Assembly: GCA_900321035.1 (NCBI GenBank)
Contig: ONUH01000009.1
Span: forward strand, 1 to 64,000
DNA: 64,000 nt
Direction: 5' to 3'
Source of the DNA: an uncultured Selenomonadales bacterium
GTDB taxonomy: Bacteria > Bacillota > Negativicutes > Selenomonadales > Selenomonadaceae
Shown here: piece by piece, positions 25,300-34,231 of the stretch
Position numbering within the stretch: position 1 is the first letter of the stretch
Layout: every line of letters starts with the position of its first letter
Program-made: the position numbers and the translations under genes
The notes under the pieces: generated by a model
Told to the model about the DNA's origin: nothing
The model's input: the letters and a program-made list of their open reading frames with translations, nothing else
Database searches by the model: none

Positions 25300-25423
25300 G
25301 GCGGCCGTTTGTGAATGGACGGCCGCCCGACGCAAAAGGAACCGCTGTACAAGTCATTTCCCGAAACCGTTTGGCAGGGAAACACCTGATTTGACTTGTC
25401 CGGCGGTTCCTAAAAGTTTTTTT
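25300..25423 (+). ncRNA. Two-hairpin structured region ending in a T-run; candidate small RNA or long terminator
   Basis: Hairpin 1: GGCGGCCGT (25300-25308) with ACGGCCGCC (25319-25327). Hairpin 2: GGAACCGC (25338-25345) pairs with GCGGTTCC (25403-25410), with inner pairing ACAAGTCA/TGACTTGT and TTTCCC/GGGAAA, then AAAAGTTTTTTT. It lies in a 390-nt gap without a gene. It could be the cbiK terminator, but the double hairpin is longer than needed. Confidence 0.5.
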
Positions 25424-25450
25424 GCCTATTTTAGTAATTTGCCGTATAAT
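25422..25450 (+). promoter_or_regulatory. Promoter of DnaC-like ATPase gene
   Basis: TTGCCT (25422-25427), a 17-nt spacer and TATAAT (25445-25450). The -35 box overlaps the end of the preceding T-run. The leader of about 115 nt has a possible GCCTG/CAGGC pairing. Confidence 0.8.
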
Positions 25451-25571
25451 ATAAGAGAACGAGAACGATACGCCTGTCCTGAAAGTGAAGGCAGGGCAAG
25501 GGGGGATGCCGCTCGGAAGCGATTGCGGGGGCAAAATAGTTTCTCATATTATATGAAGGGGTGTGTTGCTG

Positions 25572-26078
25572 ATGGTTCCTATGAAATACAAGGGGCTTGG
25601 CTTTGAGCGGTATGATTCCGACGCTTACAACAAAGAGGCGGTCGCCACGATGAAGGGGCTGGTCGCGGAAACGGAGAAAGGCGCTTTCGTTTACGGCCCG
25701 CCGGGTACGGGAAAGAGCATGCTGGTGGCGGTGTTCGCCAATGAGAAGGAGAAAGCGGGAACGGATACGTTGTTCCTGACGGCGGCGGAACTTTTTTCGG
25801 AGACGCTGGGCGCGGCGAACGAGACGGCGCGCATAAAATTCTGTGAGAAAGCGGAGTCGGCGCCCTGCCTCGTGCTGGACGACCTGGACGCCGCGCATTT
25901 GAACCAGGAGGCAGGCGAGACGCTGATCGGTCTTTTGAAGGTACGGGAAGGAAAGAAACTGCAGACGATCGTGGCCAGCAAATTCCCGCTGGCGGACGTG
26001 CCCGCGAAGACCGAGGGCGTGGGCGAGGAACTGCACGAGATGCTGAAAGACCTCAGCGCCCACGTGGTATTGAAATAA
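25572..26078 (+). CDS. DnaC/IstB-like AAA+ ATPase
   Basis: About 168 residues from the ATG at 25572; GTG 25563 and TTG 25566 are possible but sit too close to the AAGGGG ribosome site. Walker A GPPGTGKSM near residue 38, Walker B CLVLDDLDAAH near 100, sensor-1-like TIVASKFPLADVP. It matches the AAA core of DnaC/DnaI/IstB helicase-loader proteins but lacks the N-terminal helicase-binding domain. No transposase is next to it. The partner is unknown. Confidence 0.8.
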   Translation: MVPMKYKGLGFERYDSDAYNKEAVATMKGLVAETEKGAFVYGPPGTGKSMLVAVFANEKEKAGTDTLFLTAAELFSETLGAANETARIKFCEKAESAPCLVLDDLDAAHLNQEAGETLIGLLKVREGKKLQTIVASKFPLADVPAKTEGVGEELHEMLKDLSAHVVLK

Positions 26079-26095
26079 TAAATGCGACAATAAGG

Positions 26096-26130
26096 AAACC
26101 CGGACAGCCGATGGGCCGTCCGGGTTTTTT
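26096..26130. terminator. Bidirectional terminator between ATPase gene and azlD
   Basis: AAACCCGGAC and GTCCGGGTTT with inner GCC/GGC pairing and a T6 run, between convergent genes. Confidence 0.92.
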
Positions 26131-26141
26131 CGTACGCGCGG

Positions 26142-26453
26142 TTATCCGACGAGGAAGCGCTCCGCTACAAATACGGCGACGCAGCAGAAGGCCGAGACTT
26201 TGAAAAGGCTCGCGCCGAACCACGCCATGGCCGTTCCGACGAGCAGCGCCAAAAGGCCGGAGGCCGGGGTCTGCGTCGCGTGCACGATGTCGGGGAACGT
26301 CATTACCGCCAACGTGATATAAGGAACGTAAAAGAGGAAGGACCGGATAAAGCGGCTCTTGATCTGGCGGCGGATCAGGGTCAGCGGCAGGATGCGGATG
26401 GAAAGCGTGACCGCCGACATTACGAGCAGGTACATCCAAATGCTGTGCGTCAT
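26142..26453 (-). CDS. azlD: AzlD-family small subunit of branched-chain amino acid exporter
   Basis: 103 residues with three or four hydrophobic helices. It matches AzlD in the segment SIRILPLTLIRRQIKSRFI, followed by FLFYVPYITLAVMTFPDI. With AzlC it forms an exporter of branched-chain amino acids or analogues. It follows azlC by 36 nt. Confidence 0.9.
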   Translation of the reverse strand: MTHSIWMYLLVMSAVTLSIRILPLTLIRRQIKSRFIRSFLFYVPYITLAVMTFPDIVHATQTPASGLLALLVGTAMAWFGASLFKVSAFCCVAVFVAERFLVG

Positions 26454-26489
26454 GTTATTGCCTCCATTGATTTCTGTAACGGCGATTAT

Positions 26490-27218
26490 TTACTCGTCTC
26501 TCGGGTATTTTGCGGCGGCGACGGCGGCGAGTATTACCGTCAGCAGGATGGTCCGCGTGCCGCCGGAAAGCTCCGAGATTACGGGCAGCACCGAGGCGGC
26601 AAAGCTCGCAGCGAAGGCGATGGCCACGAACATGCCGATGACGCGGTTTTTCCGGGCGGGTGGAATGATGATGGCGAGGAACATGCCGTAGAGCGCCACG
26701 GAAAGGGCGCTGACCACCGCCGCCGGCAGGGCGTTGCCCGCGATGATGCCGACGGCCGTTCCCACCGACCAGCCGGGCAGCGCGACCAGCATCGCGCCGT
26801 AGTTGTAATAAGGATCGAGGGGGGCGGGTCGGGCGGCGGAAATGCCGAAGATTTCGTCGGTCACGTCGAAGCCCACGAAGATCCGGTGCCAAATGGAGGC
26901 GTCCGGCGAGAACCGCTGGCTCAGGACGCAGCTCATCAAAAGATACCGGGCGTTGGCGACGAGCGTGATCAGGGCCATTTCCAGATAGGGGCGGTCGGCG
27001 GCGATGACGATGAACGCGGCATATTCGCCCGCCGATGCGTTATTGAAGAAACTGGCGAGGAACCCCTGGAAAGGGGAAAGTCCCGCGTTTCGCGCGGCGA
27101 TGCCCAGCGTGAAGGCCACGACGAAATAGCCGAGGGCGATGGGCATGCCGTCCCGCACGCCCTCCTGCAGCGCCTGCCTGTGGGTGGATAGAAGCCCCGA
27201 TTTGTTCAGCGACGTCAT
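26490..27218 (-). CDS. azlC: AzlC-family branched-chain amino acid exporter large subunit
   Basis: 242 residues, about seven membrane helices. Family segments are GMPIALGYFVVAFTLGIAAR, FNNASAGEYAAF, and LLMSCVLSQRFSP followed by FVGFDVTDEIFGI. First gene of the azlCD operon. No regulator of the AzlB/Lrp type is adjacent. Confidence 0.92.
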   Translation of the reverse strand: MTSLNKSGLLSTHRQALQEGVRDGMPIALGYFVVAFTLGIAARNAGLSPFQGFLASFFNNASAGEYAAFIVIAADRPYLEMALITLVANARYLLMSCVLSQRFSPDASIWHRIFVGFDVTDEIFGISAARPAPLDPYYNYGAMLVALPGWSVGTAVGIIAGNALPAAVVSALSVALYGMFLAIIIPPARKNRVIGMFVAIAFAASFAASVLPVISELSGGTRTILLTVILAAVAAAKYPRDE

Positions 27219-27325
27219 AAGATGGTTGTTCTCCTTGCGTAAAATTGCTTTTTATTTTAATGAAAGCGGTTCTATTTGTAAAGAGGAAGAAGGCGGGGAA
27301 GGTTTTTTTCTTTTATTTGTTGCAT

Positions 27326-27812
27326 GCGAAAGGGTTTGGCAATGGCTTGTATGATTATTTGTGTTATGCGTCGTGCAACTTATTTGACGGGGCTTCGCCC
27401 CTTCAAACTTCCCCACCAGCAGGGACTACGTCCCCGCTGGACACCCCTGAAAGGCCCTGCGGGGCCAAAGATTCCGCGGTGAAAGCTTAGGATAGCTTAT
27501 CGGGCAGTTTATCCCGCGTTTCAGCCTCTTGGCAACTTATACTTTAGCCCATTTTTGCGGGTTAGAGATCTATCGGCGCAGATGTAATCCAAATTATGTA
27601 ACATGGGCTAAAGTTTAAGTTATTCCAACCGTGAGCGCGGGATAAACGGTTCCTAAAGTTATTCCTTCCTTTCACCGCGGAATCCCGGGCCCGCAGGCCC
27701 CTAAGGGAGGATTCAAAGGGAGGAACGCCCTTTGCAGGGTTCCAGGGGCGGCGCCCCTGGTATAATTACACAATGATGAATAGTCGTATAAGCCAACATC
27801 AAAACCTTTCGC
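27326..27812. repeat. Large head-to-head inverted element, copy C
   Basis: A 487-bp element with the best-preserved symmetry: both ends read GCGAAAGG-TTTG and then a TGGCTTxTAxGAxTATT block inward. Inner landmarks are GGGGCTTCGCCCC, the GGCCCTGCGGGGCC hairpin, ATTCCGCGGTGAAAG, TTTATCCCGCG, and TTTAGCCCAT, with mirrored partners right of the centre near 27570. It sits alone in the azlC-htpX gap. Unlike A and B it has no parS alongside. No credible gene is within. Confidence 0.88.
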
Positions 27813-27943
27813 TAAAAAGAAAAACTATCAACGAACCGTTCGGCGAAAAAAATCCGAACGGTACTTTCCCTCCCGGTTCATTCCTTTTTCATACTGCGTT
27901 GCTATCATGACCGCAATACGACACTAAGGAGGCAAATATTTTC

Positions 27944-28819
27944 ATGAATACATTGAAGACCACATTGTTGATGGCGCTCCTGACCGGAATTCTGATCGCC
28001 GTGGGCGGCAGCTTCGGCGGGCGGAACGGCGCGATGATCATGCTGGTGTTTTCCCTCGGCATGAATTTCTTCTCCTATTGGTACAGCGACAAGATGGTGC
28101 TGGCGGCTTACCACGCGCAGGAGATTACCCGCGCGCAGGCGCCGGAGCTGTACGGGCTGGTGGAAAAGCTCGCGCAGAAGGCGGAGCTTCCGATGCCAAA
28201 GGTTTGCGTGATCCAGTCCGCGACGCCGAACGCGTTCGCCACGGGGCGCAACCCCGAGCACGCGGCTGTCGCCGTCACCACCGGCATCATGGAGGTGCTG
28301 GATTACGACGAGCTGGGCGGCGTGCTCGCCCATGAGCTTTCCCACGTCAAGCATCGGGACACCCTGATTTCCACGGTCGCGGCGTCCATCGCCGGCGTGA
28401 TTTCCACCATCGGGCACATTGCCCAGTGGGCGGCGATCTTCGGCGGCGGACGGTCCAGCAGCCGCGATGACAACGGCGGCGCGCTGGGGCTGCTGTTCAC
28501 GATTATCGTGGCGCCCTTCGCGGCGATGATGATCCAGCTCGCGATATCGCGCTCCCGGGAATACGAAGCGGACAAGAGCGGCGGCGAGATCTGCGGCAAT
28601 CCGCTGTCGCTGGCCTCGGCCCTCGAGAAGCTCGATTACGCGTCCTCCAGGATGCGGCCGCTGGCGGGAGCTACGACCTCCACGGCGCACATGTGCATCG
28701 TGAATCCGCTGAAAGGCGCGAACGTGACCTTCTCGAGCCTCTTCAGCACCCACCCCTCCACCCAGGACCGCGTGGCGCGGCTGAAAGAGCAGGCGCGGGA
28801 AATGCGCTACGCCCGGTAA
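27944..28819 (+). CDS. htpX: HtpX membrane zinc metalloprotease (M48)
   Basis: 291 residues. Two N-terminal helices (about 5-45), catalytic HELSH at 130-134, two further helices (about 145-200), and the third zinc ligand in SREYEADKSGGE. This is the standard HtpX layout and length. It degrades misfolded or damaged membrane proteins, with its active site in the cytoplasm. AGG AGG-type ribosome site (AAGGAGG) upstream. Confidence 0.96.
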   Translation: MNTLKTTLLMALLTGILIAVGGSFGGRNGAMIMLVFSLGMNFFSYWYSDKMVLAAYHAQEITRAQAPELYGLVEKLAQKAELPMPKVCVIQSATPNAFATGRNPEHAAVAVTTGIMEVLDYDELGGVLAHELSHVKHRDTLISTVAASIAGVISTIGHIAQWAAIFGGGRSSSRDDNGGALGLLFTIIVAPFAAMMIQLAISRSREYEADKSGGEICGNPLSLASALEKLDYASSRMRPLAGATTSTAHMCIVNPLKGANVTFSSLFSTHPSTQDRVARLKEQAREMRYAR

Positions 28820-28832
28820 GAAGAGAAAACGC

Positions 28833-28869
28833 AAAAAAGCACGGAACATCGGCGTTCCGTGCTTTTCTT
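28833..28869 (+). terminator. Terminator after htpX
   Basis: AAAAGCACGGAAC with GTTCCGTGCTTTT around a short loop and a T-rich tail. On the minus strand it also serves the tRNA operon. Confidence 0.92.
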
Positions 28870-28874
28870 TTTTG

Positions 28875-28950
28875 TGGTGCCTCAGAGTGGAATCGAACCG
28901 CTGACACAGGGATTTTCAGTCCCTTGCTCTACCAACTGAGCTACCGAGGC
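28875..28950 (-). tRNA. tRNA-Phe (GAA)
   Basis: 76 nt with encoded CCA. Anticodon loop CTGAAAATC, T loop GGTTCGATTCC, acceptor GCCTCGG pairing with the 3' strand. Last of four tRNA genes read leftward. Confidence 0.97.
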
Positions 28951-28991
28951 GTTTCCGATATGAATTCCGCGCAGGGCGCGGGTGTTTGCGA

Positions 28992-29068
28992 TGGCGACCC
29001 GAATGGGACTTGAACCCATGATCTCCGCCGTGACAGGGCGGCATTCTAACCAACTGAACTACCGGGCC
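28992..29068 (-). tRNA. tRNA-Asp (GTC)
   Basis: 77 nt with encoded CCA. Anticodon loop CTGTCAC, anticodon stem CCGCC/GGCGG, T arm GGGTTCAAGTCCC. Confidence 0.97.
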
Positions 29069-29073
29069 GGATA

Positions 29074-29148
29074 TGGTGACGCGTACGGGATTTGAACCCA
29101 TGTTACCGCCGTGAAAGGGCGGTGTCTTAACCACTTGACCAACGCGCC
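29074..29148 (-). tRNA. tRNA-Glu (TTC)
   Basis: 75 nt with encoded CCA. Anticodon loop CTTTCAC, T arm GGGTTCAAATCCC. Confidence 0.97.
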
Positions 29149-29149
29149 G

Positions 29150-29225
29150 TGGTGGCTCGCCCGGGATTTGAACCCGGGACCCTCTGATTAAAAGTCAGAT
29201 GCTCTGCCAGCTGAGCTAGCGAACC
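29150..29225 (-). tRNA. tRNA-Lys (TTT)
   Basis: 76 nt with encoded CCA. Anticodon loop CTTTTAA, D arm GCTCAGCTGGCAGAGC, T arm GGGTTCAAATCCC. First gene of the Lys-Glu-Asp-Phe operon; only one base separates it from tRNA-Glu. Confidence 0.97.
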
Positions 29226-29248
29226 ATTGCGCCAAAAGGTGCTTATAA

Positions 29249-29278
29249 AGTATAAAGGAAACAAACGCGCTTTGTCAA
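29249..29278 (-). promoter_or_regulatory. tRNA operon promoter
   Basis: On the minus strand TTGACA (29278-29273), an 18-nt spacer, TATACT (29254-29249), 24 nt before tRNA-Lys. Confidence 0.9.
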
Positions 29279-29291
29279 GACATAATCTGTC

Positions 29292-29320
29292 TTGCGATTT
29301 GCAGAGCAAAGTGTTATACT
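29292..29320 (+). promoter_or_regulatory. Promoter of the GGDEF sensor gene
   Basis: TTGCGA (29292-29297), 17-nt spacer, TATACT (29315-29320), divergent from the tRNA promoter. Confidence 0.75.
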
Positions 29321-29355
29321 TTCTTCGGTATATTTCGGGAAATGGGGGGATCGGC

Positions 29356-31539
29356 GTGAAAAAGTTCTTTTCCGCAGCGGTCGCCTTTATTTTTTTGCTG
29401 ACATTTTTCCTGCCGGTCGTCCGGGCGGAAGGGATTCCCTCCGCGGGGCGGGTCGTCCGCGTGGGATTGGTGGAGCAGCCGGGGGGACAGAATCCCTTCG
29501 CCTATCAGATGCTGCTTTCCTATATACAGGGCTATTTGGACGAAGTGTCGAAACAGACGCGCTGGCAGTATATCTATGAGCGGGGCTCTTATCAGGAATG
29601 CAGCGAACGGCTGCGGCGCGGGGAACTGGATTTTGTCGGTCCCGTGCAGCCCGGCCCTGCCGCCGGCGGCATGGTGTTCACCGGCGGTATCCCGAACTGG
29701 ACGCTCCTGCACCTCTACCGGCGCGGCGACGCGCCGTGGAAGGCGCTGACGGCGGAGAATATGCGCAACGCCGTTGTCGGCGTATTTGCCAACGACGCGA
29801 ACATGACGGCGATCTCCTTCTTCATGACCTCCAACGGCTGGGAGATGACCGTCCGCCCGTTTTACGACGAAGCGGCCATGCTGGCGGCTTTGCGCAGCGG
29901 CGAGATCGACGTCGTCTGCGACGACGGCAGCCATGTGGGAAAAGAGGAAAAGTGCGCGGTCACCGTGGGCGTGGTCCCCGCCCGGCTGATGACGACGCCG
30001 GACAAGGAATATCTGTGCCGGCAGCTGACGGAATCCATACTGACCATCGAGTCGCTGACGCCGGGATTCGGGACGTCGATGAAGGGAAAATACCTGGACC
30101 GGGCCCTGAAAGAGGTCGTCCGCATCACGGAACGCGGGCAGGGATACGTCAAGCGCGCCGACGAGCTGCGCGTGGCGTTCCTGGGCGACTGCCCGCCCTT
30201 CTATGAGATCGGGAACGGCGACTCCGCTTCCGGCCTTTACGTCGACCTCCTGAAACTGCTGTCCGACGGCAGCGGGCTGCGGTTCTCCTTCTGCCGGGCG
30301 GAGTCGGAGAGCCAACTGTGGAAGATGATGGAGTCGGGGGAGGCGGATTTGGCCTTCGTCTCCTATGCGAACGGCGGCCCGGCGATGGACATGTACTTCA
30401 CCGGCGACGTCCGGGAGGAAGAGTTTGCCGTCATCCGCCGCAAAAACGGGCAGGTGGCGGATTTCGCCAGGAACGCGGCGGTCGTGCCCGCCGGATTCCC
30501 CGGCGCGGACTATTATTTCTCGGAGAAATTCAATCAGCAGGTCCGCACGCTGCAGTCGCCGGAAGACTGCCTGGACGCGGTGGAGCAGGGCCTTTACGAG
30601 ACGGCCTACATTCCCGCCCTCTATCTGCGGCGGGAGAACAGCATGGTCGTCCGGCCCGGACTGGAACGGATCGACCGGGAAACGACGACGCTCCCCGTGG
30701 CGCTGGCCATCTCCCCGCACGAGCCGCACGTCCTGCAAAGCGTCCTGAATACGGCGATCCTGCGGCTGGAAAAGAGCGACGTGGACTGGAAGGTCTATGA
30801 GAACGCCCGGCCCCGGTTCTCGATGGAATATCTGCTGTACCAGTACCCGCTGCGGACGTCGCTTTTCATCGGAGCTCTGGTCTTCGGGCTGGCGGTGCTG
30901 TTCTTCCTCATCTATCGGCACCGGCTCCAGAAGAGGCAGAACGAGATCCTGCAAAAGAAGAACACGGACCTGGAGAACTCCCTGCGCCGGGAGGAAGCCC
31001 TGCGGATTTCCCGGGACGGCTACAAGCTCAAATCCGAGATGGACAGGCTCACCTCGATATACAACCGGGCGGCCTTCGAGCGCATCGTGAAGGAACGGAT
31101 GGCCGCCATGCCGGAAGGGCAGGTGGGCGCCTTCTTCATCATCGACGTGGATCACTTCAAGGAAGCGAACGACACATACGGCCATCAAAGCGGCGACGAG
31201 CTGCTGCGGAAATTCGCGGCTGCTATGAAGGAAGTATTCCGGCAGAGCGACTGCATAGGGCGGTTCGGCGGCGACGAATTCGTGGCGTTCATCACCGGCG
31301 AGCTGACGAGAGACGCCGTCGAGAAAAAGGCGCGGCGGATGCTGGAGACGATACGAAAGATCACCGTAGGTTCTGCGGACCTCAAGGTCACCGCCAGCCT
31401 GGGCGTCGCCATGTACCCGGAACACGGCGCGGACTACGACTATCTTTTCAACGCCGCCGACCGGGCGCTGTACCAGGTGAAATCCAAAGGGCGGGACGGA
31501 TACGCCGTCGCCTCCGCCTCCGCCGACATGATGCGGTAA
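29356..31539 (+). CDS. Periplasmic-binding-domain diguanylate cyclase
   Basis: 727 residues from the GTG at 29356 (GGGGGGA upstream; longer in-frame starts run into the tRNA promoter). A signal sequence (KKFFSAAVAFIFLLTFFLPV) leads to two tandem family-3-type solute-binding domains (about 27-255 and 265-490), a transmembrane helix near 500-520, a short coiled coil, and a GGDEF domain with GGDEF at 638-642. The RxxD inhibitory site (RQSD) is intact five residues upstream. Amino acids or similar small ligands in the periplasm probably tune c-di-GMP synthesis; the ligand is not known. Confidence 0.93.
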   Translation: MKKFFSAAVAFIFLLTFFLPVVRAEGIPSAGRVVRVGLVEQPGGQNPFAYQMLLSYIQGYLDEVSKQTRWQYIYERGSYQECSERLRRGELDFVGPVQPGPAAGGMVFTGGIPNWTLLHLYRRGDAPWKALTAENMRNAVVGVFANDANMTAISFFMTSNGWEMTVRPFYDEAAMLAALRSGEIDVVCDDGSHVGKEEKCAVTVGVVPARLMTTPDKEYLCRQLTESILTIESLTPGFGTSMKGKYLDRALKEVVRITERGQGYVKRADELRVAFLGDCPPFYEIGNGDSASGLYVDLLKLLSDGSGLRFSFCRAESESQLWKMMESGEADLAFVSYANGGPAMDMYFTGDVREEEFAVIRRKNGQVADFARNAAVVPAGFPGADYYFSEKFNQQVRTLQSPEDCLDAVEQGLYETAYIPALYLRRENSMVVRPGLERIDRETTTLPVALAISPHEPHVLQSVLNTAILRLEKSDVDWKVYENARPRFSMEYLLYQYPLRTSLFIGALVFGLAVLFFLIYRHRLQKRQNEILQKKNTDLENSLRREEALRISRDGYKLKSEMDRLTSIYNRAAFERIVKERMAAMPEGQVGAFFIIDVDHFKEANDTYGHQSGDELLRKFAAAMKEVFRQSDCIGRFGGDEFVAFITGELTRDAVEKKARRMLETIRKITVGSADLKVTASLGVAMYPEHGADYDYLFNAADRALYQVKSKGRDGYAVASASADMMR

Positions 31540-31576
31540 GGACGCGAAGCGCCGCTCTTCCATATCGCAGACAAAG

Positions 31577-31612
31577 AAACGACCGCTGCCCCGAAGGGGC
31601 GGCGGTCGTTTT
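31577..31612. terminator. Bidirectional terminator between GGDEF gene and UvrD-like gene
   Basis: AAACGACCGCTGCCCC with GGGGCGGCGGTCGTTT around GAA, between convergent genes. Confidence 0.93.
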
Positions 31613-31642
31613 GCATATCTTGTGCGAATCCGAAAGCCGGTC

Positions 31643-34228
31643 CTATACATTTTTTACATATTTTCTCGGAATCGCGGAGAGGAACGGGCTGGGGCGCTGC
31701 TCCCGGTTGAAGTCGCCGAATTGGCTCCAGGACAGGAACAACTCTTTCTTCGCCCGGGTGACGGCCACATAGAAGAGCCGCTTTTCCTCCTCCGTCTGGC
31801 CGCTGCGCGCCGCCTGGAAGGACGGGAAGGAGCCGTCTTCCATGCCCGCCAGGAAGACGTAGTCGAACTCCAGCCCTTTCGCCTGATGGACGGTGATGAC
31901 CGGAGTCTTCGGGCGGTCTTTCAGGCTCATCTCAAACTCGCTGTTGGAGAGCGTCGCCAGCGTCAGGATCTGGCGCAGCGCCTCCCGGGGCGAGAGCCGT
32001 TCGTCGTCCCGTTCCCGGACGATCCGATAGAGCTGCCGCAGATGCTCCATGCGCTGCGGCTCTTTTGCGTAATGGGCCGCTAACTGGCTCGTGACGATGT
32101 GCGCGAGGAAATCCGTGGGCCGCTTCTTGTACGCAAGGCCGCGCATTTCCGTCACCGCCGAGGCAATCGCCTGGAATACCCTGCCGAAGGTCTTGACGCA
32201 GGTCCGGCGCGGCTCCGCCGTGGGCAGGATATCGTGCTCGACCGCGTAGAGCAAAAGCTCCGCCGTCGCGCAGATGTCGTCGGAGGCGTCGTGGGACGAC
32301 TTGTGCTGTACCGCGAACCGCTCGCCGAGGAATTCCAGCTTGTGGTTCGGCAGGTTCGGGTAAAAGCGGCGGAAAATGTCCAGCGTGTCGAAATAGCCGG
32401 GAAACTCCGGTTCCGGCAGGCCGAGCCGCTCCAATTCGTTCGTCAGGATCGAGACGTCGTAGGTCACGTTATGGCCGACAATCCATGCACCCCGCAGGAA
32501 GTCGAGGAACTCCGTCAGGACCTTCCGCGGCTCTTCGCCCTTCTCCCGCAGGAAGTCGTCGGAAAATCCGTGCACCGCTTCCGACGCGCCGACGCTTTTC
32601 CCGTTCCGCAGGAACTTCATGAAGGTTTCCTTCGGCGCGCCGTTTTTATCAAGACGGATCGCGGCGATCTGCACGATCTCGTCCTTCGCCGTGTCCACGC
32701 CCGTGGATTCCACGTCGAAGACCACGACGTTTTCCTGCCCGAGCGCGTCGAGGAGCGGCGCGAAGGGGTCGCCCGACGCGATCGTTTCCTCGTCGAGGAA
32801 GTCCGTCAGCCGCAGCCCCGCCGCGCGCATGGCCGCCGACTCGATCTTCTCTATCGTCTTCGCGCCGATTCCGAGGCCGAAACGCTTCAGCACGCGGCGC
32901 AGGCTCACGAGGTCGTGCTTGTTCACCGCGAGCTTGATGAAGGCCAGCGCGTCCTTGACCTCCTGCCGCCGGAAAAACTGGAACTCGTCGATCAGCATGA
33001 AGGGCCACGGCGGCTCCGGCGCGTAGGCGCGGGCGGCCTGCTCCAATGCGCGGCAGACGCGCTTCGTCTGATGGTTGCTCCGGGTCAGCACGCAGACCCG
33101 GGAAGGGTTTTCCGCGCCGAGGCTCCGGATGGTATGGTACATCCATTCCCCTTCCTCCCAGAGGTCGCGGCAGGCTTTCAGGGTAACCGGCGCGCCCTCT
33201 TCCTTGCTCGCGGCCTCGAATCCGCTTTGACAGGCCGCCGCGAGCTCTGCGGGGAAGAACGCTTCGAGGCAGCCGTGGGAAGCGCGGAGCAGCGTGCGCG
33301 TCGCGCGGTAGTTTTTGCACAGGGAAATCTCCACCGGGTTCCATTTCTCCCGGAAGTCGGCCAGCAGCCGGCCGGGGTTCGATCCGCGCCATTCGTAGAT
33401 GGTCTGGAACGCGTCCCCCGTCAGCAGGACGTTCCTGCCATCGAACAGCCGGGAGAGGATTGCGTATTCCACCTCGTCGGTGTCCTGCACCTCGTCCACG
33501 GTGAGGAAGCGGAAGCGTTCCCGCCAGCGGCGGGCGGTCTCCTCGTCGCGGAACAGGCCGTGAACGCCCGCGATCAAATCGTCGAAGTCCATGCCGTGGA
33601 GCTCCGCCAGAGCCTGTCCGGAGCGAAGGACCAGCTCCGCGCCCTGCCGCTCGATAAAAGCTGCCAGCGCGTCGTCCGGGCGCTGGCGGTTGTCCACGCA
33701 GAGGGAAAGCACCTTGCCGCGACGCTCCGCGAAGAGGCGCGCCACGACCTGCCGATAGTCCGCCGCCGCGTCTTCCGAGTAAATGTCGTAGGCCGCGCGG
33801 CTTTTCTTGATGAGCGAGACAAGGTTTTGCAGCGCGGGCAGGGAAAAGCCGCCGGTATTCAGGTCGCGGAGGCTTTCCTGGCAGTCCTCCGCGTCGAACA
33901 CGGTGAAGTCCGAGAAAAGCTCCGTGCGGCGCTTCGCCTCCTGCCGCAGGATCGTGTAGCAAAGGCTGTGGATGGTCTTCACCACTACGCGCCGCCCTTC
34001 GGCGGGCAGCAGCCCCTCAATCCGGTCCGCCATCTCTTTGCACGCCTTGTTCGTGAACGTCAGGCAGAGGATCTCCTCCGGTGCGGCGAGGCCAAGCTCC
34101 AATATGTGCGCGATGCGCCGTGCGATCGTATCGGTTTTTCCCGTTCCGGCGGAGGCCAGCAGCAGCACGTTCCGGTCGAGGGTATCGACGACTTTTTGCT
34201 GCTCGGGGTTCAAACGCGTCATATCCAT
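31643..34228 (-). CDS. UvrD/Rep-type helicase with inserted DEDDh 3'-5' exonuclease domain
   Basis: 861 residues. Superfamily 1A helicase motifs: Walker A ASAGTGKT (25-32), motif II VDEVQDTDE (244-252), motif III QTIYEWRG (275-282), and C-terminal TVHQAKGLEFDYVFLAGM (779-796) and YVAVTRAKKEL (820-830). Between them, at about 501-665, is a complete DnaQ-like exonuclease: D505 and E507 in FDVESTG, GHNVTYD with D591, and H646/D650. The fusion places a proofreading-type nuclease inside domain 2 of the helicase. A DNA repair or anti-foreign-DNA role fits. Its ATG lies 3 nt past the stop of the YhcG-like gene, so the two are one operon. Confidence 0.92.
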   Translation of the reverse strand: MDMTRLNPEQQKVVDTLDRNVLLLASAGTGKTDTIARRIAHILELGLAAPEEILCLTFTNKACKEMADRIEGLLPAEGRRVVVKTIHSLCYTILRQEAKRRTELFSDFTVFDAEDCQESLRDLNTGGFSLPALQNLVSLIKKSRAAYDIYSEDAAADYRQVVARLFAERRGKVLSLCVDNRQRPDDALAAFIERQGAELVLRSGQALAELHGMDFDDLIAGVHGLFRDEETARRWRERFRFLTVDEVQDTDEVEYAILSRLFDGRNVLLTGDAFQTIYEWRGSNPGRLLADFREKWNPVEISLCKNYRATRTLLRASHGCLEAFFPAELAAACQSGFEAASKEEGAPVTLKACRDLWEEGEWMYHTIRSLGAENPSRVCVLTRSNHQTKRVCRALEQAARAYAPEPPWPFMLIDEFQFFRRQEVKDALAFIKLAVNKHDLVSLRRVLKRFGLGIGAKTIEKIESAAMRAAGLRLTDFLDEETIASGDPFAPLLDALGQENVVVFDVESTGVDTAKDEIVQIAAIRLDKNGAPKETFMKFLRNGKSVGASEAVHGFSDDFLREKGEEPRKVLTEFLDFLRGAWIVGHNVTYDVSILTNELERLGLPEPEFPGYFDTLDIFRRFYPNLPNHKLEFLGERFAVQHKSSHDASDDICATAELLLYAVEHDILPTAEPRRTCVKTFGRVFQAIASAVTEMRGLAYKKRPTDFLAHIVTSQLAAHYAKEPQRMEHLRQLYRIVRERDDERLSPREALRQILTLATLSNSEFEMSLKDRPKTPVITVHQAKGLEFDYVFLAGMEDGSFPSFQAARSGQTEEEKRLFYVAVTRAKKELFLSWSQFGDFNREQRPSPFLSAIPRKYVKNV

Positions 34229-34231
34229 ACG

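Noticed and set aside
25563..26078. IstB-type insertion-sequence helper
   Set aside because: No transposase or terminal inverted repeats are nearby, so a mobile element is not supported.
29314..31650. 778-residue leftward frame opposite the GGDEF sensor
   Set aside because: Antisense shadow that also crosses a promoter and terminator.
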